DNA of 64,000 nucleotides from Methylobacterium radiodurans (GTDB lineage Bacteria; Pseudomonadota; Alphaproteobacteria; Rhizobiales; Beijerinckiaceae), in contig NZ_CP029551.1 of assembly GCF_003173735.1 (NCBI RefSeq), forward strand, positions 4,231,001 to 4,295,000. The letters are read 5' to 3'. Position numbers and translations under genes: made by a program. The notes under the pieces are model-generated. The model was not told the DNA's origin, searched no databases, and worked only from the letters and a program-made list of their open reading frames with translations. This document shows positions 17,592 through 30,046 of the stretch, piece by piece (the first letter of the stretch is position 1; each line of letters starts with the position of its first letter).

Positions 17592-17873
17592 TCACGATGA
17601 TCCAGCGCCTGCGTGCCCACGAGCGCCCTTCGCCAGGAAGCGGACACCAAGATCTCTCTGTTTGCGCCAGACGACATCGCAAGAGAAGGTCAGGCCGGTG
17701 CCTTCGATCTTAAGCGAAAAACTTTCTGGTGCCTGCTGCTCGCCATGCACCGTCAGGCGGGCACCGGCAATTGAGATGTCCCTGACATCACAGAGGATCT
17801 CGCCTCCTTCATGAGTGATACGGCCAAGGCTGTCGCTCGCGCGGCGCTTCGAGCGGATGCTGATGGAAGACAT
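17592..17873 (-). CDS. PilZ-domain protein
   Basis: 93 residues from the ATG at 17873; a TTG at 17903 would add ten. The whole protein is one PilZ domain: the Arg-rich c-di-GMP loop RSKRRAS near the N-terminus, then CDVRDISIAGARLTV (the DxSxxG part) and FSCDVVWRKQRDLGVRFL. The RxxxR and (D/N)xSxxG ligands appear present, so it probably binds cyclic di-GMP and relays the signal to an unknown partner. The diguanylate cyclase at the right edge of the window could belong to the same signalling network. Confidence 0.85.
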   Translation of the reverse strand: MSSISIRSKRRASDSLGRITHEGGEILCDVRDISIAGARLTVHGEQQAPESFSLKIEGTGLTFSCDVVWRKQRDLGVRFLAKGARGHAGAGSS

Positions 17874-17903
17874 GATGGGCCGTGCTTGTGGTGTAGTGCG
17901 CAA

Positions 17904-18440
17904 CGCTTATCGCGCAGGCGTGCTGAACAACGACTTACGTCCGCTGGCGTGACCGCCTTTGGTTGCTGCGTGCGCCGCCAAGAGGTGGTCAGCCGCATCG
18001 GATCCCTTGGTGGTTGGCGAGACTGGGCTCGCCGCCGTTGGCGTTCGGAATGACTTGGTCGAAGCGGTAGGAGGGGGGGGCGGAGCGCGCACAGGCAGCG
18101 CGTCCCGTCCGCCAGGGCGGCCTCGCACTGGCCCGTATTTCTTCTACAGCATAGATTTTGGCTGGGTTGCAGGCATGAGCGAGCGCTTTATCGGGATAGA
18201 AGGTGGACCGGAGGCATACCCCCAGAGAGAAAGCTCGTTTCGCCCTCGCGCCGTCCCTCCGTCTGTGCTTGGTTTGATGCCGTTCCGTCCCCGCGATGCT
18301 GATCAGGAGGGAACGAATCAGAACGAGCTCGGCACGACCTGAACGTTCGACCGGACGAGGGGCTCGCAACGGTAGGACCTGAGCGTACAGCAGAGCGCAC
18401 AGAATGACAGGGCAATCCAATCTGCGAAGCTCAGCACAAG
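17904..18440. other. About 0.54 kb without a recognisable gene
   Basis: Upstream of the PilZ gene. A long minus-strand frame (17989-18498) crosses it but lacks domain features and runs through the hairpin at 18441, so I do not accept it. Confidence 0.4.
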
Positions 18441-18478
18441 AAACCCCGCTCTCCCTGACTTTGCAGAGAGCGGGGTTT
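18441..18478. terminator. Strong 13-bp hairpin, rho-independent-type terminator
   Basis: AAACCCCGCTCTC (18441-18453) pairs perfectly with GAGAGCGGGGTTT (18466-18478) around a 12-nt loop. Read in either direction the stem ends in a T-run, so it could terminate in both. No secure gene ends at it, which hints at an unannotated transcript nearby. Confidence 0.7.
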
Positions 18479-18735
18479 CCCGTCCGAGAGACGTGCATAC
18501 CATCATGTGTCGGTGGTTTGATACCGACATATGATCAATCTCCTGCGTGCTTCTAGGTTCCGACCGAAAAAGTTGCGGCTCATCCTGAGGGATCATGCGT
18601 CGAAGGCGTAAGGTCCCCGGGACGCGGGAGCAGTCTTGTGCGTCTTGGAGGCCGGTCCACACCCCTCTCCTCAGCCATGACAGGTTCGGCGTCTCGCCTG
18701 GAGCGAACCTGCCTTCTGGTACCGCGTTGAGATGC

Positions 18736-18966
18736 ATGGTGCCTGCGGCCTTCAGCATCGTGATCACCGGCCCAAGCTATGCGTGTCGCGTCACAGGCGG
18801 CACCGAAGGCGAGGCAGCTGACACGGCCGAGCGTATCCTGCGGCATCTCCAGCAGGAGAAGCCGGTTCGACCTCTGCACGTCTTGATCGAGTGCGAGGAC
18901 CTAGCTGCCGGGGAGCGCCTGGCGGTCTATCTGGCTGACGTCACCGTGGAGCCTGGCCTGGGCTGA
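18736..18966 (+). CDS. Small hypothetical protein
   Basis: 76 residues from the ATG at 18736; the frame is open upstream but without coding character. FSIVITGPSYACRVTGGTEGEA, then AERILRHLQQEKPVRPLHVL and GERLAVYLADV look like a compact alpha/beta protein. Similar short proteins seem restricted to Methylobacterium-type genomes. No function is known to me. The Shine-Dalgarno is weak. Confidence 0.5.
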   Translation: MVPAAFSIVITGPSYACRVTGGTEGEAADTAERILRHLQQEKPVRPLHVLIECEDLAAGERLAVYLADVTVEPGLG

Positions 18967-19139
18967 GGAAGTCGTTCACTGCCTTGCCTCAGTTCCTCCC
19001 AGGCCGCTCGCGCGTCGTGCCCCTCCGCTAGCCATGTCCAAGCCACGGCCGCGCGAACCACGTGCGCGAACGTGCGTCCCACGCCTTTGTTGCCAATTTG
19101 TTCTTGCCGACGAAGCTTGGCCGTAGCATAACGAGCGTC

Positions 19140-19532
19140 ATGCGCTCGCTCCTACTCCTTCCGGTTTTGCTGACCCTCAGCTCGACCCCCGGCGAGGCGA
19201 AGGCCGACACGGGAACCACGGACCTGCCGGCGTTGGAGCGGACCTGGCACGCCTGCGTGCGCGGTGCCTTCGTCCAGCATTCCCTGGCGGGGAGCAAGCT
19301 GGCGGCTCAGCTCAGCGCTCTGGATGAGTGCAGAGAGCATGAGGACGTCTACGTCGCGGCCCTTATGGCGACGCGGATCGCCGAGGATGAAGCCAGGTGG
19401 ATGCGGGATCGGCCTGTACCTTCGACCGCGGCAGCTTGGCTGGAGACGGTCACCTCCCACGTCGTATACCCTGTGTCCTACTGGCTCGGCGGCCGGAAGC
19501 GCAGCCGCATCGGAAGCGGCCTCACGCAGTAA
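19140..19532 (+). CDS. Secreted hypothetical protein
   Basis: 130 residues from the ATG at 19140, chosen because the signal peptide starts there (MRSLLLLPVLLTLSSTPG, cleavage near AKA at ~22). The mature part is helical with three Cys (WHACVRGAF, LDECREH) and a Trp-rich end (ARWMRDR, YPVSYWLGG). It is probably periplasmic. A longer frame from 19062 would bury the signal peptide. Function unknown. Confidence 0.6.
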   Translation: MRSLLLLPVLLTLSSTPGEAKADTGTTDLPALERTWHACVRGAFVQHSLAGSKLAAQLSALDECREHEDVYVAALMATRIAEDEARWMRDRPVPSTAAAWLETVTSHVVYPVSYWLGGRKRSRIGSGLTQ

Positions 19533-20281
19533 GGGTGCCGTCACTGGTTGCCGGTCGGGTAACCGGGAAATCCGGGAACGACTTTCCCCCAGGATATCAA
19601 GCGGCTTGGATGAGCGCCTCCGCATGGCGCACGGTGCGGCTTGGCGTTGTAGCACGGCGAACTGTAGCGCAGTGCAGGCGCGAGCGACGCCGGCACGGGT
19701 TTGGACCCCGCATCGGCGTTCCACTCCCGTCAGGAAGGGGTCGGACGGATCCTCTATGGCGGCCGGACCGCTCGCTCCTGCCCTGCCAGGTTGCGTACCT
19801 TGCTCCTGGTCGACGATCCGGCAGGCGCGACGTCGTTCGGGAGCTACAGCTTTCCATCGCGACGTCCTCGAGCGTTTGCTTTTCCAGGGGCAGATCGGCC
19901 GCGAGCCGCCGCAACCGTGCGTTGCGCCCTGGAGACCCTTCATCCGACGCGTCCGATCGACCTGAAGGCCGCCGCACTCCTTGCGCCAGCGTGAGTCATT
20001 CTGCTCCGAGACCCCAGCCTCCGTTGAGCCAGCGCCAAGCTCTTGCCCTTTGCCGTCAGCATATCGATCTGCCTCAGTGTCAGCACCGCCTGCACCATGC
20101 TCGTCTTCCGACCTCGACGCAGCTCCGTCTCCTTCGGTCCTGGCTGATCCTTTCAAACAGCTTGGTCCGAAATCGACCGGTCAGGTCAGAGAGATGTCCG
20201 TCCGACGTCGCCACGAAGGGTGAGCCAACGACCCATGACGGCCACGGGACATTCGCTCGGTTGGATGGGTCGAGCGAAGCC
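19533..20281. other. Gene-poor stretch holding the IS3 remnant
   Basis: Apart from the transposase relic nothing is supported. Long overlapping frames on both strands here are shadows in GC-rich DNA. Confidence 0.45.
19690..20105 (-). pseudogene. IS3-family transposase remnant with several frameshifts
   Basis: Reading the minus strand, pieces of an IS407-type orfA appear in different frames: VLTLRQIDMLTAKGKSLA near 20090, then TEAGVSEQN and SRWRKECGGLQVDR, then NARLRRLAADLPLEKQTLEDVA near 19900, and a start of orfB (PERRRACRIVDQ). The usual family text is YYRWRKEYGGL and ENARLRRLVADL. At least two frameshifts break it and the rest of orfB is unrecognisable. No terminal inverted repeats were found. 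Confidence 0.65.
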
Positions 20282-20295
20282 TTGATCCAGCGCAA
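20282..20295 (+). promoter_or_regulatory. FNR/FixK-like site (reverse of TTGCGCTGGATCAA)
   Basis: TTGATCCAGCGCAA is the exact reverse complement of the sites at 14295 and 44521. Centring it at -41.5 puts transcription start near 20330, which fits the GTG start at 20382 (about 50-nt leader) better than the ATG at 20319. Confidence 0.5.
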
Positions 20296-20381
20296 TGCAC
20301 TGCCGTGTCGGAGCGGCGATGACCGTGGCCGTGGGACCTTCCGATAGTCCAGTCGGTCGGTTGTTCGCGAAGGATGACACG

Positions 20382-20684
20382 GTGCCGAACGTGCTCAGGA
20401 CCGCAGGCGGCGCCTATGCCGTGACGGAGAACGGCCTCTGGTGGCCGGGCCTGTACGAAAGCCCGGAAGCCGCGCGGCGCGCGACTGGATTTCGGGAAGA
20501 GGTTCTCTCTGGTCTTCAGAAGCGCAAGAACGTCGAGACCTGCAACTCCCCCGGGATCATCACCGCGGCCGATCTCGACGCACTCGTCCGGCCGCGGCCC
20601 GTGGGGTGTTCCGCGTGCCAGGATCGGACGGCCGGCATGGGAGCCGTTCCCGATCGAGCCCGGCCGGACGCGTCGGGCGCATGA
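20382..20684 (+). CDS. Small hypothetical protein with FNR-like upstream site
   Basis: 100 residues from the GTG at 20382 (AAGGA 8 nt upstream). An ATG at 20319 with GGAG would add 21 residues. The core reads VLRTAGGAYAVTENGLWWPGLYESPEAARRATG, given here as two parts: VLRTAGGAYAVTENGLWWPG and LYESPEAARRATG. It then continues with a helix and SPGIITAADLDAL. The pattern fits a short alphaproteobacterial family of unknown role. The second half is more polar. The FNR-like site suggests control together with the genes at 14367 and 44614. Confidence 0.6.
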   Translation: MPNVLRTAGGAYAVTENGLWWPGLYESPEAARRATGFREEVLSGLQKRKNVETCNSPGIITAADLDALVRPRPVGCSACQDRTAGMGAVPDRARPDASGA

Positions 20685-20694
20685 TGCGGATGTC

Positions 20695-20940
20695 ATGACG
20701 AGCAAGCGTGACAAGCATGCCCACGAGTTGGGACTCGCCATCGCGAGGGCCGAGATGCTGACGACGATTTGCGCCACGTCCCTGGCGGAAATGGTCAAGG
20801 CGGGTCACGACACCCGCGAGGCCGAGCTGCGGTTCTGGTCCGAGATGGACAATCTCGCGGAGCTGCGGGCCCGAAACTACGAACTTCGCGAGGAGCTGGC
20901 GTCCGGGAGGCCGGCCATCCGGGTACCGAAGCAGGATTGA
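20695..20940 (+). CDS. Small hypothetical protein, predicted coiled coil
   Basis: 81 residues, starting 10 nt after the previous stop, so probably in the same transcript. It is almost wholly helical and charged (HAHELGLAIARAEML, FWSEMDNLAELRARNYELRE), consistent with a short coiled coil. There is no signal peptide. I do not recognise a family. Confidence 0.55.
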   Translation: MTSKRDKHAHELGLAIARAEMLTTICATSLAEMVKAGHDTREAELRFWSEMDNLAELRARNYELREELASGRPAIRVPKQD

Positions 20941-22584
20941 TCCGGGTTGCCGTTGGCGTGAACAGGGCGGCCCGTGCTCTCCCGGGGAGATGAAAGGACG
21001 AGAAGCCTTCGTGTCGCGCCACGACCGCCCGGGAATCCGACGACGCGAGCGTACCCGATGCGACACCGGGTATCCGGAAGGGGTCAGCTCATCGGCATCT
21101 CGATGGGGCAGCCCAGCTGCGCCTCGCCAAGTTCATAGCTGGTCCGTACCTCCAGCGCGTATGGCAACGCCTTCTCGATCAGCTCACGTCCATAGCCGCG
21201 TCGGGCCGGGCCATCCGCTCGTCGGCTGCTGGCACCATCCTCCAACCACGTCAGCGAGAGCCACCGCTCGCCGCCCGTGCGGTAGGTCTCCCAGCGCATC
21301 CGCAACCCTCCTTGCCCACCCACCAGTGCGCCGTACTTGCGGGCGTTGGTGGCCAACTGATGAAGGGCGAGGGCAAGCATCTGCACGCTTGTCTTGCGCA
21401 GCGCCGCGGGCGGCCCGTCGAGCTCTACCCGTACCTTCCCCGGCATGACCCCGATCGCGTCGAGTTCCGCCTGGATCAGCGCGCGGATGGTGATCGGCTC
21501 ACGGGCGGAACGCGAGGGCAGGCCCTGAACGCGCGAGAGAGCGGCAAACCGGTCGTTGGAGCGGGGCTGGAAGGCGACCGGCATCGCACTCGCCCCCATG
21601 ATCTGACAAGCAATTGAGCGCACCACGGCAACCAGGTTTCGGGTGCGGTACTGCAGTTCGTCAACCATCATGGCCTGCCGTTCCTAAAGCCGGCGCAGGT
21701 CGTCGATGTCGGTGACGGCCCCGTGGCACTGGCTGACCCGTCCGTCGTCGTCGTGGACGGATCCGGCCCGGACCAGGAACCAGCGGTAGGAGCCGTCGAT
21801 AGACCGGCTGCGGTAATCGTGACCGTACACCCGGCCTTGCTCCACGACCGAGCGAAGGCGGGCCATGGCAGGCTCGCGATCATCCGGATGGATCACTTCC
21901 TGCCAGCCGTGGCAGAGGACCTCGATCTCGGATTGGCCCATATACGCGTACCGGCGCTCGCTGAACCACGTCGCCCGGCCATCGGGATCGCTGCTCCAGA
22001 GGAAGTCCGGCCCCAGGTTCGCCACGGCCCTGAGCCGCTCCTCGCTCCTGCGCAGCGCCGCCTCGGCTTGCTTGCGGGCGGTGACGTCGCTGGCGGTGCC
22101 CAGCCATTCCATGATCCGGCCCTTCTCTCTGAGGATCGGGACCGCGCGCGAGTGGATCCATCCCAGGTTGCCGCTGGCCTGCCGGACACGGTGCTCCGGC
22201 TCGAACATGGTCCTGCCGCGGATCGCCCGCTCGCCGGCCGCCTTTACCCGGGCCTGATCGTCGGCGTGAAGACAGCGATCCACCCATGCTTCGATCGGTT
22301 GGGGCGTGTCGGGCAGGATCCCGCGACCGTCGAGCTGCCGCATCACCCTCCAATCGGGATTCCTCCGGTACATCCGGTCCGAACTCGCCGCGACGAAGGC
22401 GCGGAAGCGCTGCTCGCTCTCATGGTAAGGCTCGCCTTGTTTGGCATCCGTGACGTCCAGGGGCGTACCCAAGACGTGCACGGCCCAGCGCTGCGTCCCG
22501 CCGCTTTCGAGGACGGATTGCGCCCGGATCTGCACTCGGTCGGAACCGGATCCGGCCGCAGGTCGGAGAAGCGAGCGAACCCGT

Positions 22585-26961
<4,377 letters not shown>

Positions 26962-27467
26962 CAATGGCAAGTCTCGAAATCCAGGCGAGGAGGGTTTTCC
27001 CTGCCTTATCGCGGCGATGCTCAAGGAACCATGAAGCGGCAGGGCGGAGCCGGAAAATGCCGTTCGCGTGGCCGCGGTGCCACGAAGGGCCGCTTCGCCG
27101 CGGGATCCTGCTCTCCCTGACCTGATCGTCCCGGCTACCCGCTCGTGGGAGCCGATATCGTGCGGCCGACAACGATCGGGATCCATGGGGCGGGGCAAGC
27201 CGCAGATCCGGCCAGAACCCTGAAGTGTTCGCTGTGGGACGGAGCGACGCGGCTTCGGGTGGTGACTGACCCCATCTGCCGCCGCGCCGCGTCCTTCATC
27301 CCTTCGGCCTCGGCGTCGACGACGCCCGGGACGGCCCCATCGTGGTCCGCGCTCCGCGGCCGGGATGGCCTGATGCGGCTTCGCCTCCTCGGCCCTTGGT
27401 GTCGCCTGACCATGTCCCGCGCATCGTTCCCGATCTGCTCCCGCACCTAACCCTTCCCGCTGCCGAG
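26962..27467. other. About 0.5 kb without a gene
   Basis: Upstream region of the large hybrid kinase. It probably holds its promoter, but I see no consensus elements or coding frame. Confidence 0.4.
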
Positions 27468-27740
27468 TCAGTCCTTCCCCTGACCGGCAGCGGCCTGCCT
27501 GTGGGCGGCCGTTATTCGTTCGATGGTACTAATAGTTCCTTGGTCGGGCTCGTGAACGCCAAGCTCCTTCGTCGGTTTCGGCTGCCGCAACGTGAATAGC
27601 AGCCTCTCCGTATCGGTAAGATCGATGCCCGCCTTCTTCATCGACCCCGTCATTTGGCAGGGCGCTGTGAAGGTCCGACGCCCGGAAGCCACCGCTTCCG
27701 CAGCGATCAGCGCCGCCCTAGACGTAGGCACGGCCACCAC
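27468..27740 (-). CDS. Possible small hypothetical protein
   Basis: 90 residues from a GTG. The composition is balanced (SRAALIAAEAVASG, KAGIDLTDTERLLFTLRQP, then a polar tail), unlike the Arg-rich shadows around it. No domain recognised and no clear Shine-Dalgarno. It follows the gene at 27775 on the same strand by 34 nt, which is mild support. Confidence 0.35.
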   Translation of the reverse strand: MVAVPTSRAALIAAEAVASGRRTFTAPCQMTGSMKKAGIDLTDTERLLFTLRQPKPTKELGVHEPDQGTISTIERITAAHRQAAAGQGKD

Positions 27741-27774
27741 ATGGACCTGCCATTCAGATCAGGGCTTCATGTCA

Positions 27775-28017
27775 TCATGCTGCACGATTGCAGCAAGCCA
27801 GGTCACCGCTGCCAATCCGTGCGCGCTTGGCTGGAGGCTCGAACAGGCTCCGATAGGCCATGGCAGGCGTCGACACTTGGCCGTCTCGGTCCGCGATGAG
27901 CACGTCCGACATGCCGGCAGCCAGCAGCGTCATGGCCTGATCGAGGGCACCGATCATCGACACATGCTGGAAGAACACCGGCCGCCCGTCGACGCGGGCA
28001 CTAACGGTCAAGCTCAC
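27775..28017 (-). CDS. Small hypothetical protein
   Basis: 80 residues from a GTG with AGGA 8 nt upstream. RVDGRPVFFQHVSMIGALDQAMTLL, split here as RVDGRPVFFQHV and GALDQAMTLL, then AGMSDVLIADRDGQVSTPAMAYRSLFEP, fits a short family seen in Methylobacterium-type genomes, with a beta-helix-beta pattern. The last ~15 residues look like read-through. Function unknown. Confidence 0.5.
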   Translation of the reverse strand: MSLTVSARVDGRPVFFQHVSMIGALDQAMTLLAAGMSDVLIADRDGQVSTPAMAYRSLFEPPAKRARIGSGDLACCNRAA

Positions 28018-28703
28018 GGGAAATCCTGATTGTACTGCCTATGATGAACGGCAGGCTTCGGCCGAAAGCAAATGTTCGGCTGTAAGCGCTGATTGGCCAT
28101 CTGCTGGCTCTTCGTGGCTGTTCGTTGGCGGATTTCGAGCGATTGTGAGCCGCAGCCGAGATGGGCGCTTGAAATTGCAGACGCTGGTGCGGGTGCTGTC
28201 ATCTCATGACGTGCCCGTGCACGAGGTCGTGGACGAAGCCGAGTTTGGCCGCCGCGCGCATCGCTTGCAGGTCCGGTTCTCGAAGTAGAGGACGTTGCTG
28301 CATTTTGCACTCAAACAGCCGCACCGCGAGCCTCCTCGCTCGGAGCTTGTCGCAACAAGCCGACACCCCCGATGCAAGTCCGGCTTCAAAAGAGCGAGTT
28401 CCCGTATCCGGAACAGGTCGCGCCACCAGCGGGCTTCGACACCGAGCCAGGACGCGGACCTTCGCATCTGCGCCCATCTCGGCCGCTCAGCAGGCTCCCG
28501 TGGCTTCCCCGAAGCGGGCCATGCAGCAGATCAACTTGTCGGCCTCAATTGCGCCAGGACCCGACATCAGCGCGCTGCCTAAAACCGGACCTTCGGATTT
28601 GTGCTCCATCTCGGCCGTTCAGCAGGCTTTCGCGGCTTCTCCGGCGCGGACGCTACAGCAGCTCAACTTGTGGTTCTTAGCTGCACCACCTGCGGACTGC
28701 GCA
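28018..28703. other. Gene-free stretch with a direct repeat
   Basis: No frame is credible. It contains two diverged copies of an ~86-bp unit (see the repeat entry) and lies between the small gene at 28017 and the 3' end of the MarC gene. Confidence 0.5.
28454..28671. repeat. Tandem-like direct repeat, two ~86-bp copies
   Basis: Copy 1 (28454-28539) and copy 2 (28585-28671) share CATCTCGGCCG-TCAGCAGGCT and GCAG-TCAACTTGT blocks, about 80% identical, with a period of ~132 bp. Either strand could be an old coding repeat, now decayed. Confidence 0.5.
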
Positions 28704-29345
28704 TCAACTCGAAAGCCCGGGAAAGGCTATCCGGAGGCTCGTGACGATCATCTCCACGCCAAGAGCTGCGAGGATCATGCCCATGAGCCGGCGCGTGATC
28801 GCTACCGCTTCGGGTGGAAGGTGACGGCCCAGGAAGGGAGCCGAAAGGAGCGTGGCTGCGAGCAGCACGAGGAATGCGCCCATACCGAACGCCAGCTCGG
28901 TGATCCTGTCTTGCGTCCTCGCAGTCTCCCCAAAGACGATAAGCGTGGCAATCGTTCCAGGCCCCACCAGCAACGGAACTGTCAGAGGGTAGATCGCAAC
29001 GCTCGCTGGGTCGAGATCTTCGACTTTCTCTTTCGGCGTCCTTGCGTGGACGTGACTGTCCGATCCTTGCAGCATCGTGATGGCGATCAGCAGGATGAGA
29101 AGCCCACCAGCCAGTCGAAAATCGTTCACGTCGGTGTCGAAGAGCGTGAGGATTAGCTTTCCGGCGAGCGCGCTGACGAGACAGCCAATCACTGTCCCGA
29201 GACTGGCCGTGAATGCCACTCTCCTCTGGATGCCGTCGGAAGTTCCCTCGGTGAGGGAGAGGAAGACCGGCACGTTGGCGAACGGGTTCATGATCGCGAA
29301 AAGGGCGGCGAAGACCTTGGTCGCAAAGGCCAGATCGAACTCCAT
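28704..29345 (-). CDS. MarC-family integral membrane protein
   Basis: 213 residues from the ATG at 29345, with GAGG 6 nt upstream; a GTG at 29351 is possible. Six hydrophobic segments: FAALFAIMNPFANVPVFL, FTASLGTVIGCLVSALAG, LAGGLLILLIAITML, then three after the loop KEKVEDLDPASVAIYPLTVP. The motifs NPFANVPVFL and IYPLTVPLLVGPGTIATLI are family hallmarks. The family (UPF0056) sits in the inner membrane; its transport role is unproven, and the old link to multiple antibiotic resistance was withdrawn. Confidence 0.92.
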   Translation of the reverse strand: MEFDLAFATKVFAALFAIMNPFANVPVFLSLTEGTSDGIQRRVAFTASLGTVIGCLVSALAGKLILTLFDTDVNDFRLAGGLLILLIAITMLQGSDSHVHARTPKEKVEDLDPASVAIYPLTVPLLVGPGTIATLIVFGETARTQDRITELAFGMGAFLVLLAATLLSAPFLGRHLPPEAVAITRRLMGMILAALGVEMIVTSLRIAFPGLSS

Positions 29346-29378
29346 CGCCACCCTCGCTCGCGTGTCACAGCTCTGCCG

Positions 29379-29657
29379 CTACCGCGCGCCTCCGCCGCCA
29401 TGCTCGTCGGCGAACTCGACCCCGGCTTGCGTCTGCTCGATGGCCTGCTGCACCAGGGCCATCGCCTTGACGCGGTGTCCGCCCTTGTTCGAGGAGGCCT
29501 CACGCAGCGATGCCAAAGCATCGAACAGGGACGATAAGGCCCGTTCCATGTTGCCCTGGTAGGCTTCGGCGCTTGTCGCCCCCATCGTTGCGCCCGCCGC
29601 AACGGCGCCTGCCGCGACGGCGACGAGTTGGCGGCGGTTCATCTTATCTGTACCCAT
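29379..29657 (-). CDS. Small exported protein
   Basis: 92 residues; GGGAGAAG precedes the ATG. The leader has a twin-Arg-like start (MNRRQLVAVAAGAVAAG) ending at ATSAEA, so export by Tat or Sec is likely. The mature ~60 residues are helical (ERALSSLFDALASLREASS, KAMALVQQAIEQTQAG) with a Gly/His tail. Its stop lies 34 nt upstream of the marC start on the same strand, so the two may be cotranscribed. No function recognised. Confidence 0.65.
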   Translation of the reverse strand: MGTDKMNRRQLVAVAAGAVAAGATMGATSAEAYQGNMERALSSLFDALASLREASSNKGGHRVKAMALVQQAIEQTQAGVEFADEHGGGGAR

Positions 29658-29761
29658 CTTCGTCTTCTCCCGTTACTGATGAGAGGACCACTTTAGCTAT
29701 GTCCGCTGATCGGCAGACAGCGTCGGCAGCGGGCCTGTGAAAAGCCGACGGACGCACAGCA

Positions 29762-30046
29762 TCATTTGATGTCCGCATCGGCCGGTGAGCCGGGCGGCAG
29801 CGGCCCGGCGTCGATGTTGTTTTCCGGTATGCCTGGCGGCCCATCGAAGCCGACAACACCATCCGGGTTGTCAGGAGACACGTTCGGATCAGCCGTCGGC
29901 GGCGCGTTCCGGTCGAGACGGCGCTCGACGTCAAGGTCTCGCTGTATCGGAACCTCTCGCGAGACTTGCGCCCTCGCCGCGTCCGCCGTGACGAGGCCTG
30001 CGCTGAGCAGCGCCAGGACCAGGGGACTGGGTTTCGGTCTCGTCAC
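29762..30046 (-). CDS. Small secreted Pro/Asp-rich protein
   Basis: 94 residues from the GTG at 30046, supported by GGAGGG and by a 4-nt overlap (GTGA) with the stop of the upstream monooxygenase gene, so translation is probably coupled. A signal peptide (LVLALLSAGLVTADAARAQ) precedes a low-complexity mature part rich in Pro, Asp and Asn (NAPPTADPNVSPDNPDG, PPGIPENNIDAGPLPPG). It is probably unstructured in the periplasm. Function unknown. Confidence 0.6.
   Translation of the reverse strand: MTRPKPSPLVLALLSAGLVTADAARAQVSREVPIQRDLDVERRLDRNAPPTADPNVSPDNPDGVVGFDGPPGIPENNIDAGPLPPGSPADADIK

Noticed and set aside
17989..18498. 169-residue minus-strand frame
   Set aside because: It runs through a strong hairpin, lacks domain features and has a chance-like composition.
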